Assembly: GCA_033060915.1 (NCBI GenBank)
Contig: CM065378.1
Coordinates: 50,230,001-50,294,000 of the forward strand
Length of the DNA stretch: 64,000 bases
Origin: Euryodendron excelsum
Taxonomy: Eukaryota; Streptophyta; Magnoliopsida; Ericales; Pentaphylacaceae
Reading direction: 5' to 3'
Under the pieces are notes generated by a model, which saw only the letters and a program-made list of their open reading frames with translations, was not told the DNA's origin and ran no database searches. The translations under genes were made by a program, and so were the position numbers. Positions 10,447 through 21,282 of the stretch are shown one piece after another. How positions within the stretch are numbered: position 1 is the stretch's first letter; each line of letters begins with the position of its first letter.

Positions 10447-11760
10447 CTGTTAGGGATTGATACTAAAAGATATGCTTTATGTAATGGTTTTAGTATTTAT
10501 TAATAAATAAGTTATTCTAGTTTAATGAGAATTTGTGTGAGTAATATTTACATTGCGTTATTTATTTAATGATTATGCATGTGTGTCTCTTATTCTATAT
10601 AATAGATGATTTGGTGTGTAGAGTATGACTTACATATGGAAGATCAGATCATCGGTTCTTATGGAATATAAGCTTATTGTTCATAGTCTTAGATGGAACT
10701 AGAAACATCATCAGTAGGACTGTAGCACAAGGTTTTAATAGGTTTGTTTTGATTATGGGGAACGGTATAGTTCTAACTCTTTACACTAGTACACTTCGTG
10801 TGTATTGAACAGGACCGCGTTGAGGTAATTATTTTTATACTGACTATATAAAATAATTAATATATCATGATTATTTTGAGTGCTTATACTCTTAATCCTA
10901 ATATAATAAATAGACAAGTGCATATAGTGTTTATTTTTTTGATTCACAGAAGAATGAGATTTTTTGTGGGTCAATAAACTCAGTGAGTTGGACAATAATA
11001 TTATGTATATAGTAAATATTAATTATTGATGAAATCTACGTCCCGGTGTAGGAATTAATGATACCCCCTTGAGGAAGGTTATAAGTTTTGATTATGTCAA
11101 ACCCTGCAGGTGGATTATAAATGGCGACATATCAAATAAGTTAAGTGAAAGGTTTCAAGGAATTAAATAAGTCTATTAAATTTAATTGTCAGTAATTTGA
11201 TTTAATAGACGGGTATCTATAATCTTAATGTGCGGAGATAAATAAGCATTTAATAATATAGAGCTCAAAATATAATTCCTAGTACGATAGGAAATGCAAT
11301 TATAATTCATTAGTGGTATAAATTATAATTTACGTAAATAGGAATTAATCCTGGTTGGATTAGAAATTTTATTTGCATAGGAAGTCCTAGTTATACTAAT
11401 CCTATGGTCTCTACTGTAGCCTCTATATATACGTACTCTAAGAGTAGCTAGGGTTACGCTTGTTCATAATTGAGAGATATACGTTTTTGTGAAGAAGAGA
11501 AACCCTAGCAGCTGTGAGCCCATTCTCTCTAGAATAAGGCGTGTACGAGAGATACAACAGAAGTTCGAAGGTTGAGTTCGAGCAGTTGATTCGTGCTTGT
11601 TAATGTTATTTGTTATTCGGGATCAAACCAGAGAGATCTCGAATGTATGATTCTAATCACGTAGAATAGGCTTTGCTATTCAAATAAAATTTTTTGATAT
11701 TACGGGTATGCATTATAGCTAGGTCGTGGAAAATTCAGCAGTCCCCATTAATCAAGCTGG
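10447..11760 (+). other. LTR-like unclassified region
   Basis: The segment begins TGTTAGGGATTGATAC, as many copia-type LTRs do. At about 11422-11436 it has CTCTATATATACGTAC, a TATA-like box, followed by a leader-like stretch (GAGAAACCCTAG). No open frame is convincing. I could not find a matching right end or target duplication, so it may be a solo LTR that lost one border, or ordinary intergenic DNA. Confidence 0.35.
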
Positions 11761-12923
11761 TCCAGACACCTAGTTAGCAAAAAAAGAAAAAAAGAAAGAG
11801 AAAACTAACATTAGTTTATATAATTTAACATTTAAATTATTTTTTTTCTTGGAACACAAATTTTATCCTTTTCCTTGTCAACAAGTTTATTGACCTAAAA
11901 AACGCGTATGATAGTTGTTCAAGGGAGATAATGCTGAGAGTTTGAGGAAATAAAGGAGTATCAAGTAAATACACTGCCAAAATCAAAGATATGTAGATAA
12001 AATATTAACTAACACTATCTTTGAATTGAGGGGTTTCAAGGAAAAGAGAAGGATACAAAGGAGAATGGTCCACTTGTTTTTTTGGGGGGCTAAATTAGAA
12101 GGATATGTAGAAATTAGCTAATCTCTCTGTATCATATGTTTCTGCAATGAGCAACTGCTAAAGGGCTATATGAAACTCTTTGTTTATCCTATCCAACTTA
12201 GCTAATGTAAATTTTTGTAAACGGGACTGTTAATGTCTAATAAGATAATCACGTATATCTAAGAACTAATAGGATAGGTTTATAGATTTCTCACATGAAA
12301 ATTCAGGACTTAGCCAAAGGGATGCATGCATGTTAATTTTGTTATTTTAATGATACGTGAAGTTTTGTCATTTTTATACCATGCGTTACATAGTTCATGT
12401 GAGCGATGTGAGCGGCGGCCTTACATGAAATCGAAAAAGTAGTCACTCAAAAGCCTAAACACTTGTAACAAAAAAATTAAAAAATCTTATTTACAACTTA
12501 TATTTGGTGATTTAGTACTTTTTTCTTACTTATTCTTACTCAATCTTATAATATATATATATATATTTATATTTTCTGTGTCATTCGCATGTTATGAAGT
12601 TGGACGGTGCAATATTACATACACCTCCCATACTCATCATGTTTGTCAAATTTTAAACCATTGAAATTTAGCTTTTCTGCATAATTTAAATAGCTCTTAC
12701 GACATGGTTTCCACAGTATGTGCAAATTGATTATACGTTGTACATATACATATGTGTTTACAACTATTAGTGCAACTCACTAAGAAGACGGAAGCACATG
12801 AACGAAGAAACCAAAAACAAATGAACAGAAGGGAAGAGAATCCGGGAGATCTGTCAGGGGAAGGCCAAACCACCACCCTCAAAAAGATCGTTGAAATTAA
12901 TAAATAACCCAATTCTCATGTAG

Positions 12924-12954
<31 letters not shown>

Positions 12955-13660
12955 TGCATTTGACTCCTTCGTTAAGGGGACGTCGGCCAGTGGGACCCCT
13001 ACAATTGTGGACTAGATGACGTGGCCGGTTATCATTGGTGAGAAATTTTTTTTCAAAATACATGGGTTGGGTTCGTAGGACCGTGTGGCCTGTTGGCCGG
13101 CATGGCGTTGTTTGGTGTGAACATAGAGACCCCCGGGGGTTTGCGTGCTGTAGTGGAGATAGCGTACGTGACTTTGTCTTATTTTGCATGTCTCAACAAA
13201 CCCCTGCAGATAAATAGTTCGAAGTGTCTAGTTGAATTACCCAAAGAGCCCTTGAACCGTCAATTGTGGAGTGACTCTATTCACATCAAACCCTGCAGGA
13301 TGGTTCCCTTTTTTTTTTTTGAATCGTATCCTTCGTTTCAGTCCCTAGGCTGAGTTTAGTTTAGTTTTGTATTTTGTGTTTTTTTTTTTTATAAAAAGTA
13401 ATTTCATATCTCCATCATAACAATTATTATTAGAGTTGAAATATGCAAAAATTAAGTTTGGCGAGTTTTTAACCTGGATATATTGGACGTATACCTTACC
13501 ATAATATAAAGTGAAAATGAAAAATGATAGGATAAATGAAAGTAAAAAATATAAAAGAAATGGAAAGCGAGGAGAACGGTTATAAATGGAATGAGAAATC
13601 TAATTTTATCTTAGTAATAAACTATTATCAAAAGAAAGGAAACTTTTGCAATTTCAAGGT
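11761..13660. other. Intergenic DNA without recognised features
   Basis: A/T-rich with short A and T runs. The small frames on both strands show no conserved motif. A TTA microsatellite lies at 12924-12952. The interval 13020-13300 is richer in G and C but gave no recognisable protein. Confidence 0.5.
12924..12952 (+). repeat. (TTA)n microsatellite
   Basis: About ten uninterrupted TTA units between TAG and TTCATGCA. Confidence 0.9.
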
Positions 13661-13765
13661 AAAAAAGAATAACTTATTGGATTGACCTGGAAAACCTTAA
13701 CAATAAGAAAAAATGAACTAGAGGTCACAACTGATAAGCATCCTACCTGGTGGATATATGAGTAT

Positions 13766-14420
13766 ATGAAGATACTCTCATGGAACATAAGGGGTTTGGG
13801 CAAGCCAGAAAAAAGGAGAATGGTTAAGAAACTAGTGAATGAGATACAAATTGACCTATTATTTCTACAAGAAACAAAATGGAAAGATTGCTGCATAAGG
13901 AAGATAAGGACAGTATTGGGGCCAAGAGATTTTAATTGGATAGCTTCAAATTCCAAAGGAAACTCTGGGGGGCTACTATGTGCATGGGATAAAGTTTCAA
14001 TTGAAGCGTGTCAGGCCATGCATGTATTTTGATAAACAGTTATGGACCTACAGAAGATGGGGATAGAAAGCAAATGTGGGATCACTTACTCCAGATACGG
14101 AAAAACCATCAACTTCGTTGCTGCATTGGGGGAGACTTCAATGAGGTTCTAAAGACAGGGGAAAGAAAAGGCAGCATTGTATGCACAGTAAGAATGAAAG
14201 AATTCAAGACATTCATCAACTAGGCTGAGTTAATTGATCTACCAATGGATGGAAGATTCTATACTTGAACCAACATGCAAAGCAATGAAAAATGAAGCAG
14301 GTTAGAAAGATTCCTTTTATGCAATGATTGGTTTAATAAATGCAATTATTCTCAATGGGGGTTACAAAAAAGACTATTAGATCACTGTCCTGTCCTCATA
14401 TTTGATGAAGCAAAGCATCC
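13766..14420 (+). pseudogene. LINE apurinic endonuclease domain (frameshifted)
   Basis: Starts MKILSWNIRGLGKPEKRR, the hallmark N-terminus of plant L1 ORF2 endonuclease. It continues through LLFLQETKW (metal-binding Glu), SGGLLCAWD, then after a frame change SYGPTEDGDR, IGGDFNEVL (catalytic Asp/Asn) and LLDHCPVL (the 'SDHCP' motif near 14380). The first frame stops at about 14030. Further stops are at 14221-14223 and about 14266. In intact elements this domain nicks target DNA to prime reverse transcription. The order of motifs is complete, but the frame is broken at least three times. Confidence 0.85.
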
Positions 14421-14439
14421 TCAAAAGCCTTAGTTTTCT

Positions 14440-14907
14440 ATTGGTTAGCTGTTTTAAAGAAAATCAAAACAAAGTCCTGCTAAGGAATAGATTCTGCTTG
14501 CCTCTTGGATCAGAAATCCTTTGGCCTTTATGTAAACAGTTTCTTGAGGCAGTGGATCACCTCCTTCTAACCTGCATATTCTTCTAGAATGTATGGTCAG
14601 CAATTCTAAACTGGTGGGGGCTTCAATGGGTAAGCTCAAGGAACTTCTCCTCGCACATGGAATGGTGGTTCGACTTCAAATTCAGGGAGCTCAAGAATAT
14701 AATATGGCATTCTCTATTTGTCTCTGTGATTTAGAGGCTCTGGCTATTAAGGAATGAGGCCATCTTCAATAATGTTGTAGTTGTGTATCATGAAGTAGTT
14801 GAGAACATCAAAATCACCACAGCTTTGTGGATCAATACAGAAGTGAGTCGAGCAGAGTTTAGTATTAATGATTTCCTATATAATTTTGAAGGGGTATGCT
14901 CCTAGAA
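14440..14907 (+). pseudogene. LINE zf-RVT domain remnant
   Basis: After the deletion junction the sequence reads RNRFCLPLGSE, EAVDHLLLTC, then after a stop VWSAILNWWGLQWV, EWWFDFKFRELK and LWLLRNEAIFNN. This matches the zf-RVT C-terminal region, and it parallels 2200-2420 of the first LINE (HFMLNC, ILNWWGFNWV, CLHRNDITFN). Two in-frame stops and no reverse transcriptase upstream. Confidence 0.75.
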
Positions 14908-15096
14908 TGTTTCTGTAAGGATTGGCTTCTTACCAATTCTCCCTTCCCCCGTTTTTTTTTCTCTGTCCTACGATCAGGTTGGTTGGCTCTCTTCTGTCCA
15001 GCAAGTGTGCTATATTAGTCTTAGTTCCTCCCCTAGCTCTCTTGTACTCCTTATTCCTTATCAATACATTTTGCTGTTAAAAAAAAAAGAATAACT

Positions 15097-15810
15097 GATG
15101 GGAATCATTTTTGTATTACTGGAACATTATCAGCTTTATAAAGCAAAATTATATACGAGTTTAAACCATGAATCTAACAAAAAAAAAAAAGAAAAGAAAA
15201 GAAGTTTTTCTTTGAATACCTTTGAGGATCTTTGTTGTAGTTATTATAAAGGAATGACTAGAAGCAAAGAAAATGGTTCATTTCCTAAGAAACTATAACA
15301 AAAAAATAGGAAATAATTAATGACGATATCTACTTGAAAACGAGAAAGGGTATTACTCCTTCTGCCCATCCTAACATAATATCGTGTCAGTAAATGTTCT
15401 AAATTCTATAGCAATTGGTAATTAATTAGAACTAACCAATCAAGTTAGTGGTATAAATCTTTTTTTAACGTTAGTATGGTAAGTGACGAGTTAAATTTAA
15501 CTTTGCCAAAGATAACACTGGTGACCAACCCGATAATTCTAAATTTTCTGAGTTATATGTTTTATTAATTTTTTTTAACTCTTTTATTAAAGATATTACT
15601 CTCGAGATCTATAATGATATGGTTACTCATACTAACTGGCATTTCATGCAGGCTTATAAGTTTTCCTATTTTTACCTCTGATTCCTTCAATTTGCGACTT
15701 GTTTTGGTTCTATACAAGAAAAATGTTACAGAAATAGAGTTATAAAAAAAAAGTCATCCGTAATGATGTGCCAATTTTGAAACCGCAAGTGCGTGTGATG
15801 TCTTAATTTA
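15097..15810. other. Intergenic DNA, nothing recognised
   Basis: A/T-rich with A and T runs. No coding or repeat signature seen. Confidence 0.5.
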
Positions 15811-16408
15811 GGGATAATTATACTTTATTCCCCTGTGGTTTGAACCAAAATCAAATGATCCTCTGCGGTTTAAAAGTGAATACATGATTCCTTGTAGTTT
15901 TGGACTAATTTGCAAACGGATAGAAACTGTTAGATTTAACAAAAATTCTATTATAGGGGTATTTTTGTCATTTTATATCTCTAAATTAGAACATTAAAAA
16001 GATGATTTGACCATTTTGTGCAAAAAAGATTATGAAAATCAAAGATTATGTCTACAAAAAGATGATTTGGTCATTTTACATCTTCAAATTAGAACATAAA
16101 AAAGACAACTTGGTGAAATAACCAAAAAAAAAAACTCCATAGATAACACTTTATTTTGATATAAAGGACCATAATATTTGTTTTTCATAATCTTTTTGGC
16201 ATAAAAGGGTCAAATAATCTTTTTAATGTTATAATTTAGAGATATAAAATAACAAAAATACCCTATGATAGAATTTTCATTAAATCTAACGGTTTTCATT
16301 TATTTGCAGATTAGTCCAAAATAACAGGAGAGTTATGTGTTCACTTTTAAATAACACGGAGATCATCTAATTTTGACCCAAACCATAGGAGGTAAAGTGT
16401 AATTATCC
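15811..16408. mobile_element. Fold-back MITE, Mutator-like
   Basis: A ~600-bp inverted repeat. The left end GGGATAATTATACTTTATTC and following text (CCCTGTGGTTTG, TGCGGTTTAAAAGTGAA, GGACTAATTTGCAAA, CTGTTAGATTTAA) returns in reverse complement up to 16408. Flanks CTTAATTTA (15802-15810) and TTTATTTTA (16409-16417) match at 7 of 9 positions, as expected for the 9-bp duplication of Mutator-type elements. No coding sequence. It lies ~0.9 kb upstream of the NAC start codon. Confidence 0.75.
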
Positions 16409-16417
16409 TTTATTTTA

Positions 16418-17321
16418 AAATGATATGATCACATGCCACCTCATTCCAAATGAAAATTCTATACAAAAATTCGATTTCTACTGTCTTACTCATATTAGTG
16501 AAGAAAAAAGAAAAAAATTATCTGCCTTTGCACAAGCAGCCCATTAGGTCATTGTGTTTTCCTTGCCCTTTGGTTCTTGTTGACACAATCAAGGGAACAA
16601 AGAACAAGCATTTGTGGGTCTTAGAGTGCTCCGTTTCATCGTCAAAAACTAACTTTGGATACCGCTTAGGCAACAAGATCCAAGGCCAATATGGTCATTC
16701 TCAACAAAACATATCAATTATGGTTCTCCATAAGCAATGGGCAAAAGTGGAATCATGCTAAAACAAAGGAAGGATTGATTAGTTTCCATAAATTGACTCC
16801 CATGGTACCGTATACCTGAAGACCCGTAGTAGTTGAGAGCTTCTCAGCGACACCCTCTTCTTTTCCTTCTCCAAAGCCAGAAGTTTAAATTCCAAACTTC
16901 TTTGTTCAAATTTAGCAAGAAAGAAAGGCTTTGATCAATCACAAACTCTTTCACCAGCCTTATCCTACTGCTAGATTTTCTCTGTTGTTTCATCTTCTTA
17001 ATTTGTGCAAGTAAGCTAACTAAACCTCGTTTACGGTTATTCAATTCACATCTCTTAGGACCAGTTATGATTCTTCCAGCTAGTCGATCTGTACACTCTC
17101 TAACCTTGTACACTTGTTCAAATTCATGTTCAGGGTGCGCTTGCTAATTGAATTGGAGAAGAAAGTAGAGAAGTATTTCTTTCCCTTTCTTTTCTTTTCC
17201 ATTTTGTTTACTTCTATCTTGGTTTTAAGGCTCTTATATTTTTTCTTGATCTTGAAGAATTAAAGGACAGTGGTAAGAAGAGACAGAGAAAAGTAGTAGT
17301 AAAACCAGGAAGTTGATATAT
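16418..17321 (+). promoter_or_regulatory. NAC gene upstream region and 5' leader
   Basis: The 0.9 kb between the MITE and the NAC start codon contains no gene. The last ~200 bp are rich in T/C and then A/G (AAGAGACAGAGAAAAG near 17276), typical of a plant 5' leader. A weak TATA-like TTATATTTTT is near 17235. The transcription start was not determined. Confidence 0.4.
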
Positions 17322-18015
17322 ATGGAAGGAGAGATGAAGGATGAAAAACTGCCACCAGGATTTCGATTTCATCCAACAGACGAAGAGCTCATCACTTATT
17401 ATCTCATAAATAAGATCTCAGATGCTAACTTTACAGGAAGGGCCATCGGAGACGTTGACCTAAACAAATGTGAGCCATGGGATCTTCCAGGTAGCTATAC
17501 TCTCATGCCCCTTCCTTCTTCATAGCATTCCTCGACATTGAAATAGGTTTAGTTAATGATTCCTCTGAAAACGAAGCTTTAGGTATTAATGTTCAACAGG
17601 TTTAAAATCTAGGGTTATTGTTTCGAGGTTATCTATTTTCACAAACGCGCACATGTACAGACACTTGGCAAATTTCTTATTTCGATGAAATCTTCAACTT
17701 CTAATATGTTGTTGGCGATCAGGAAAAGCAAAGATGGGAGAAAAAGAATGGTATTTCTTCAGCCTTCGAGATCGGAAATACCCAACTGGAGTGAGAACAA
17801 ACCGAGCTACAAATACTGGTTACTGGAAGACCACAGGAAAAGACAAGGAGATCTTCAATAGCGTCACCTCAGAGTTAGTTGGAATGAAGAAAACATTGGT
17901 ATTCTACCGAGGAAGAGCTCCCAGAGGAGAGAAAACAAACTGGGTGATGCATGAATATCGTATTCATTCCAAATCTGCCTTTAGAGCTTCCAAGGTATTG
18001 CGCACGGTCGCGTAC

Positions 18016-18084
<69 letters not shown>

Positions 18085-20266
18085 TAACACTATTTCTGTT
18101 TTCAGAATGGTATAGTGAATCAGAATTATCAAATAGTTACTTCAACGAAATATAAGAATATTTCAAAACTTTGCATCCTTCGTGAGTGCACGAACTTGGC
18201 CTCTAGGAGTGCATGCTTTTACTGGAGCTCAGGTTATAAGGTGGAAAAAATTTTCAAATTGAAAAAAAAAAAAGAGGAAAAAACGTTAGTTTGCTCGACA
18301 GTGTTTATCAAAACTTCTAAAAATGACTTCAGATTGTTTAGATTGTTTTATTCATTATTTGTTGGTTTGCTCTGCTATGTTTCTGCTTATTGTGAAGAAA
18401 AGTAGAAGAAAATGCCCATGATATTATTATTTCTTGTTTAGTTACCATGTAAAACATGGAAGGAAAACAAATGCGAGGAAAACAGGACAGAAATTCTTAA
18501 TTTCCATTTTTACTTTTCTTTTTCTTATTTCTGTCTGTTTCTCTGAAATTTTGAAATTTTAAATATCATTTTAGTAGCCGAGAAAATGAGAAAAACAAGT
18601 TTTTCTTTTTCTTTTTCGTTTTCCAATTCTTGGAACCACTTTCTCGGCGAATCAAACAGCCTTAATGGTCCATGACATCTTTTTTCTACTTTCTTTACTT
18701 TTTTGTTATTTTTTTTCTCTTACTGTTGCTAGGGAAATCATTTCTTGAAGGAAGTAGCTGTCAGAGCTGGTTAACTTATCAAAAACTTTAGTTATATCCT
18801 TATTGATAAATCATGTAATGGATACGAAGCTACAGTTAGTGAATAATTTGTCACGAATGGTTTTTTCCTCTTAACTGTCACACTCTACTGTTGCATGCAT
18901 TACTCATCTTTTTCTGTGACTAAATTTCTTAATCCCAGTAACAAGTTGTGATTAGTCGATAAAATATGATCATAAACAATACAATTATCACGTTAAATTT
19001 TACCCACAAGACGTCTTTGCGTTGGAACAAACTCCAATTAAGATGACCTTCTCAGCCTCAGTTCTTTGTGCAGGCCAAAATACCACAAAAAATAGTCTTA
19101 TATTCCTTAGAAAACATTAGCTTATTGTGTCTAAAGCTCTGGGTTTGTCATTCCATTAAAAAAGAGAAGTAAGTTTGCTTTGTGAGTCACAGTTTCGTCA
19201 GCCTTCTGTAATATGGTTGCCTGAACTGCAAAATTTATGTCTCTGAACAGCAATTACTTTTGAACTGATCAATAATTACTTTTGAATTACTTTCAAAATT
19301 TCTTCTTTTTCCAATACCAGAATCATATTTGTATCAAAAGTAAATAACCACACAACTGAAGAGGATGACTTGCTACTTATGAATGCATAAGACAAAGTTG
19401 GGACTGCATGCAAGTAAATCCACAAGAACACAGAACAACATTGATGCACCTTTAACTTTTCTATGTCAGATAAATCTGCAATATTAGTGATGCTGTCAGT
19501 AGTAGTATTGGTGGTTATGAAAAATGTCGAGAGCTATATATATATGTATGGATAGAAATCTTCATACTGAATGCAAATGAATTATATCAGCCATGTGTGT
19601 CTCAATCTAGTGGCTCCATTTTAATTAGTATGGCAAATTGTATATATATATAGATTCTAACATGTGCTGTATGTAAACATGCAGCAGGATGAATGGGTAG
19701 TTTGCCGTGTCTTCCAGAAGAGCGCAGGTGGGAAAAAGTACCCTTCGAACCACTCATCAAGAGCAGTAGTCAATCCCTACCATCTCGATATAGGTCCCAG
19801 TGTCATGCAGTCACAAATGATGCAAGCTGCTGCAGAGGCTTCTCAGTTCCCTATAGGTAGAAACTACATGAGCAATGCAGAACTGGCCGAGATATCTAGG
19901 GTTTTAAGAGGTGGTGGTGGCGGCTCAACTAGCCTGAACTATCCGATCCAACCCCAACTAAACTACGTGACAGGAGGAGGAGGAGGAGGAGGAGGATGCT
20001 TCACTATTTCCGGATTGAATTTGAACCTCGGAGGAGGAGGAGGAGCAACCTCAGCACAGCAGATTTTGCGGCCAGTGGCTTCGCCACCACCGGTGATGAA
20101 TCAACAGCACGACGCGAGTTCTTCCATGATGACTAGTTTTGCGATTGCAGGTCATGACGCTGCTGTCTATGGTGCGGAGGTGAATATTAATGGAAGCGTG
20201 CCAAGTAACAGATTCATGGGAATGGACCCTTGTGTCGATTTAGAAAACTACTGGCCTTCCTATTAA
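17322..20266 (+). CDS. NAC038: NAC-domain transcription factor, NAC038-like
   Basis: Three exons, 17322-17490, 17723-17994 and 19685-20266, joined by GT-AG introns of 232 and 1690 bp, encode 340 aa. The NAC domain spans about residues 10-159: [84 protein letters not shown] and [11 protein letters not shown]. It acts as a nuclear DNA-binding and dimerisation domain. The exon 3 tail has three Gly runs, [10 protein letters not shown] and a final DLENYWPSY. These tail motifs match the Arabidopsis ANAC038/039 group better than CUC1-3 or ORE1. Intron positions fit the NAC family. I chose ATG 17322; an in-frame ATG at 17334 is also possible. No miR164 site was seen in exon 3. The frame is intact and splice sites are canonical, so the gene looks functional. 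The symbol is by resemblance. Confidence 0.93.
17995..19684 (+). other. NAC intron 2
   Basis: A 1690-bp intron starting GTATTG after AAG (17994) and ending TGCAG before the codon CAG (19685). It holds a long CT microsatellite only 25 bp from the 5' splice site. The rest is A/T-rich with no recognised element. The splice is supported by the continuous protein SK-QDEWVV. Confidence 0.85.
18019..18080 (+). repeat. (CT)31 microsatellite in NAC intron 2
   Basis: Sixty-two bases of uninterrupted CT, starting 25 bp inside the intron. Confidence 0.95.
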
Positions 20267-20651
20267 GGGAGGGATAGTACTGAATTCATGGGAATGAAAA
20301 AACGATGATGAGTGAAGTGGCATTATAATGTACGTAGGTGAGTTTGGTGTAGTAGGTTAGAAATGCTAGCTTCTGTTTTAATTTATCTTCATTCAGCAGG
20401 CAAGTCTGCTAAGTCTTCTGTTTTAATTCAGCCCCGCTAGCTAGCTAGAATTAGATCCTAATTAATTAAGAAGTGAAATGAACTCACCACCTCGAACTTG
20501 GGAAGGTGAAGCCTTTATCTTTCTTTCTTCTTTCTTTGGTTATATGTGTGTTATTTCCTTAAGTTTTGTTCGTTGGAAGACTTCCACACCCCCACCACAA
20601 AGCAAAAAACAAAAGAAACAACAACAAATTAACCTTACATGAATGCGATGA
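20267..20651 (+). other. NAC 3' flank (likely 3' UTR)
   Basis: Sequence between the NAC stop codon and the CACTA insertion. No AATAAA was seen. The polyadenylation site is undetermined and could lie in this interval or in the transposon. Confidence 0.45.
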
Positions 20652-20654
20652 CAA

Positions 20655-20880
20655 CACTACTAAAAACTAGGGTTTTTGTGACCGGAGTATTTGCGACGGT
20701 TGCTTTCCCGTCATAAATACCACTATTTACGACGGGAAAATAGCCATCACAAATGCCGTCACAAAAACTCACTTTTGCGATGGTATTTTTGCGACTACAA
20801 AGATCCCGTCGCAAATAGATGTCTTTTGCGACGGCCTTTTTTGTGACGGTAGTCTGCCGTCACAAATGCTAAATAAAACG
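20655..20880. repeat. Left terminal and subterminal repeats of CACTA
   Basis: After the terminal CACTACTAAAAA come repeated units in both orientations, such as TTTGCGACGG, CCGTCGCAAA and CCGTCACAAA. Such arrays are the binding sites of the TNP1/TNPA-type protein in this superfamily. Confidence 0.85.
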
Positions 20881-20924
20881 ACGTAGTTTCGGTCGGGCCT
20901 CAAAATTTCCCCTCTGCTCTTTTC

Positions 20925-20925
<1 letters not shown>

Positions 20926-20961
<36 letters not shown>
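20926..20961 (+). repeat. Poly-C tract
   Basis: Thirty-six consecutive C residues inside the left part of the CACTA element. Confidence 0.9.
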
Positions 20962-20964
<3 letters not shown>

Positions 20965-21282
20965 TTTCACTCTCTCTCTCGATCGAAAACCCTAGGCGCC
21001 GCATTTCTCTCTATCTCACGCGGTATCTCACTCAAACTAGGCCACCACCACCGTCATCTTCAACCTCCACCGGCGTCTCCACCTTCGACCCCCAGCGCCA
21101 TCGCCACCGCCACCGCTTTTGTTCTCCAGCAGCGCCATCGCCGCTGTTCTCCAGCATCACCGTCGTTGTTCTCCCCTGGCGCCATCGCCTCCATCGCCGC
21201 TATCGCCGACGCCTCCATCGCCGCCATCTCCGACGCCTCCGTCTACGTACCAAGTCACAGAGAGAGAAGATAAAGGAGGTGA
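20962..21282 (+). other. GC-rich leader, possible non-coding first exon
   Basis: C/G-rich text with CTCTCTCTCTCGATCG, GAAAACCCTAGGCGCC and repeated CATCGCC/CACCG triplets. It is unlike the A/T-rich surroundings and ends at a good splice donor AAGGAG/GTGAGT (about 21281). It looks like a 5' untranslated first exon of the transposase transcript. A captured host gene leader is an alternative. The encoded frames are low-complexity Pro/Ser and not taken as protein. Confidence 0.4.

Larger units (their letters stand above)
13675..15088 (+). mobile_element. Internally deleted L1-type LINE
   Basis: Flanked by a 14-bp duplication AAAAAAGAATAACT at 13661-13674 and 15083-15096, the right copy merging with the terminal A tract. 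It carries an endonuclease region at the 5' side, then jumps near 14430 directly to the zf-RVT C-terminal domain. The reverse transcriptase is missing. The 3' UTR ends TCTTGTACTCCTTATTCC plus poly-A. The intact duplication means the deletion was either present in the source element or arose inside it later. Confidence 0.85.

Noticed and set aside
12854..13353. Overlapping frames around the TTA repeat and GC-richer DNA
   Set aside because: One includes a poly-Asn run from the microsatellite; none shows a conserved motif or splice pattern.
17875..18132. Minus-strand Arg/Glu repeat frame
   Set aside because: Produced by the CT microsatellite in NAC intron 2, antisense to exon 2.
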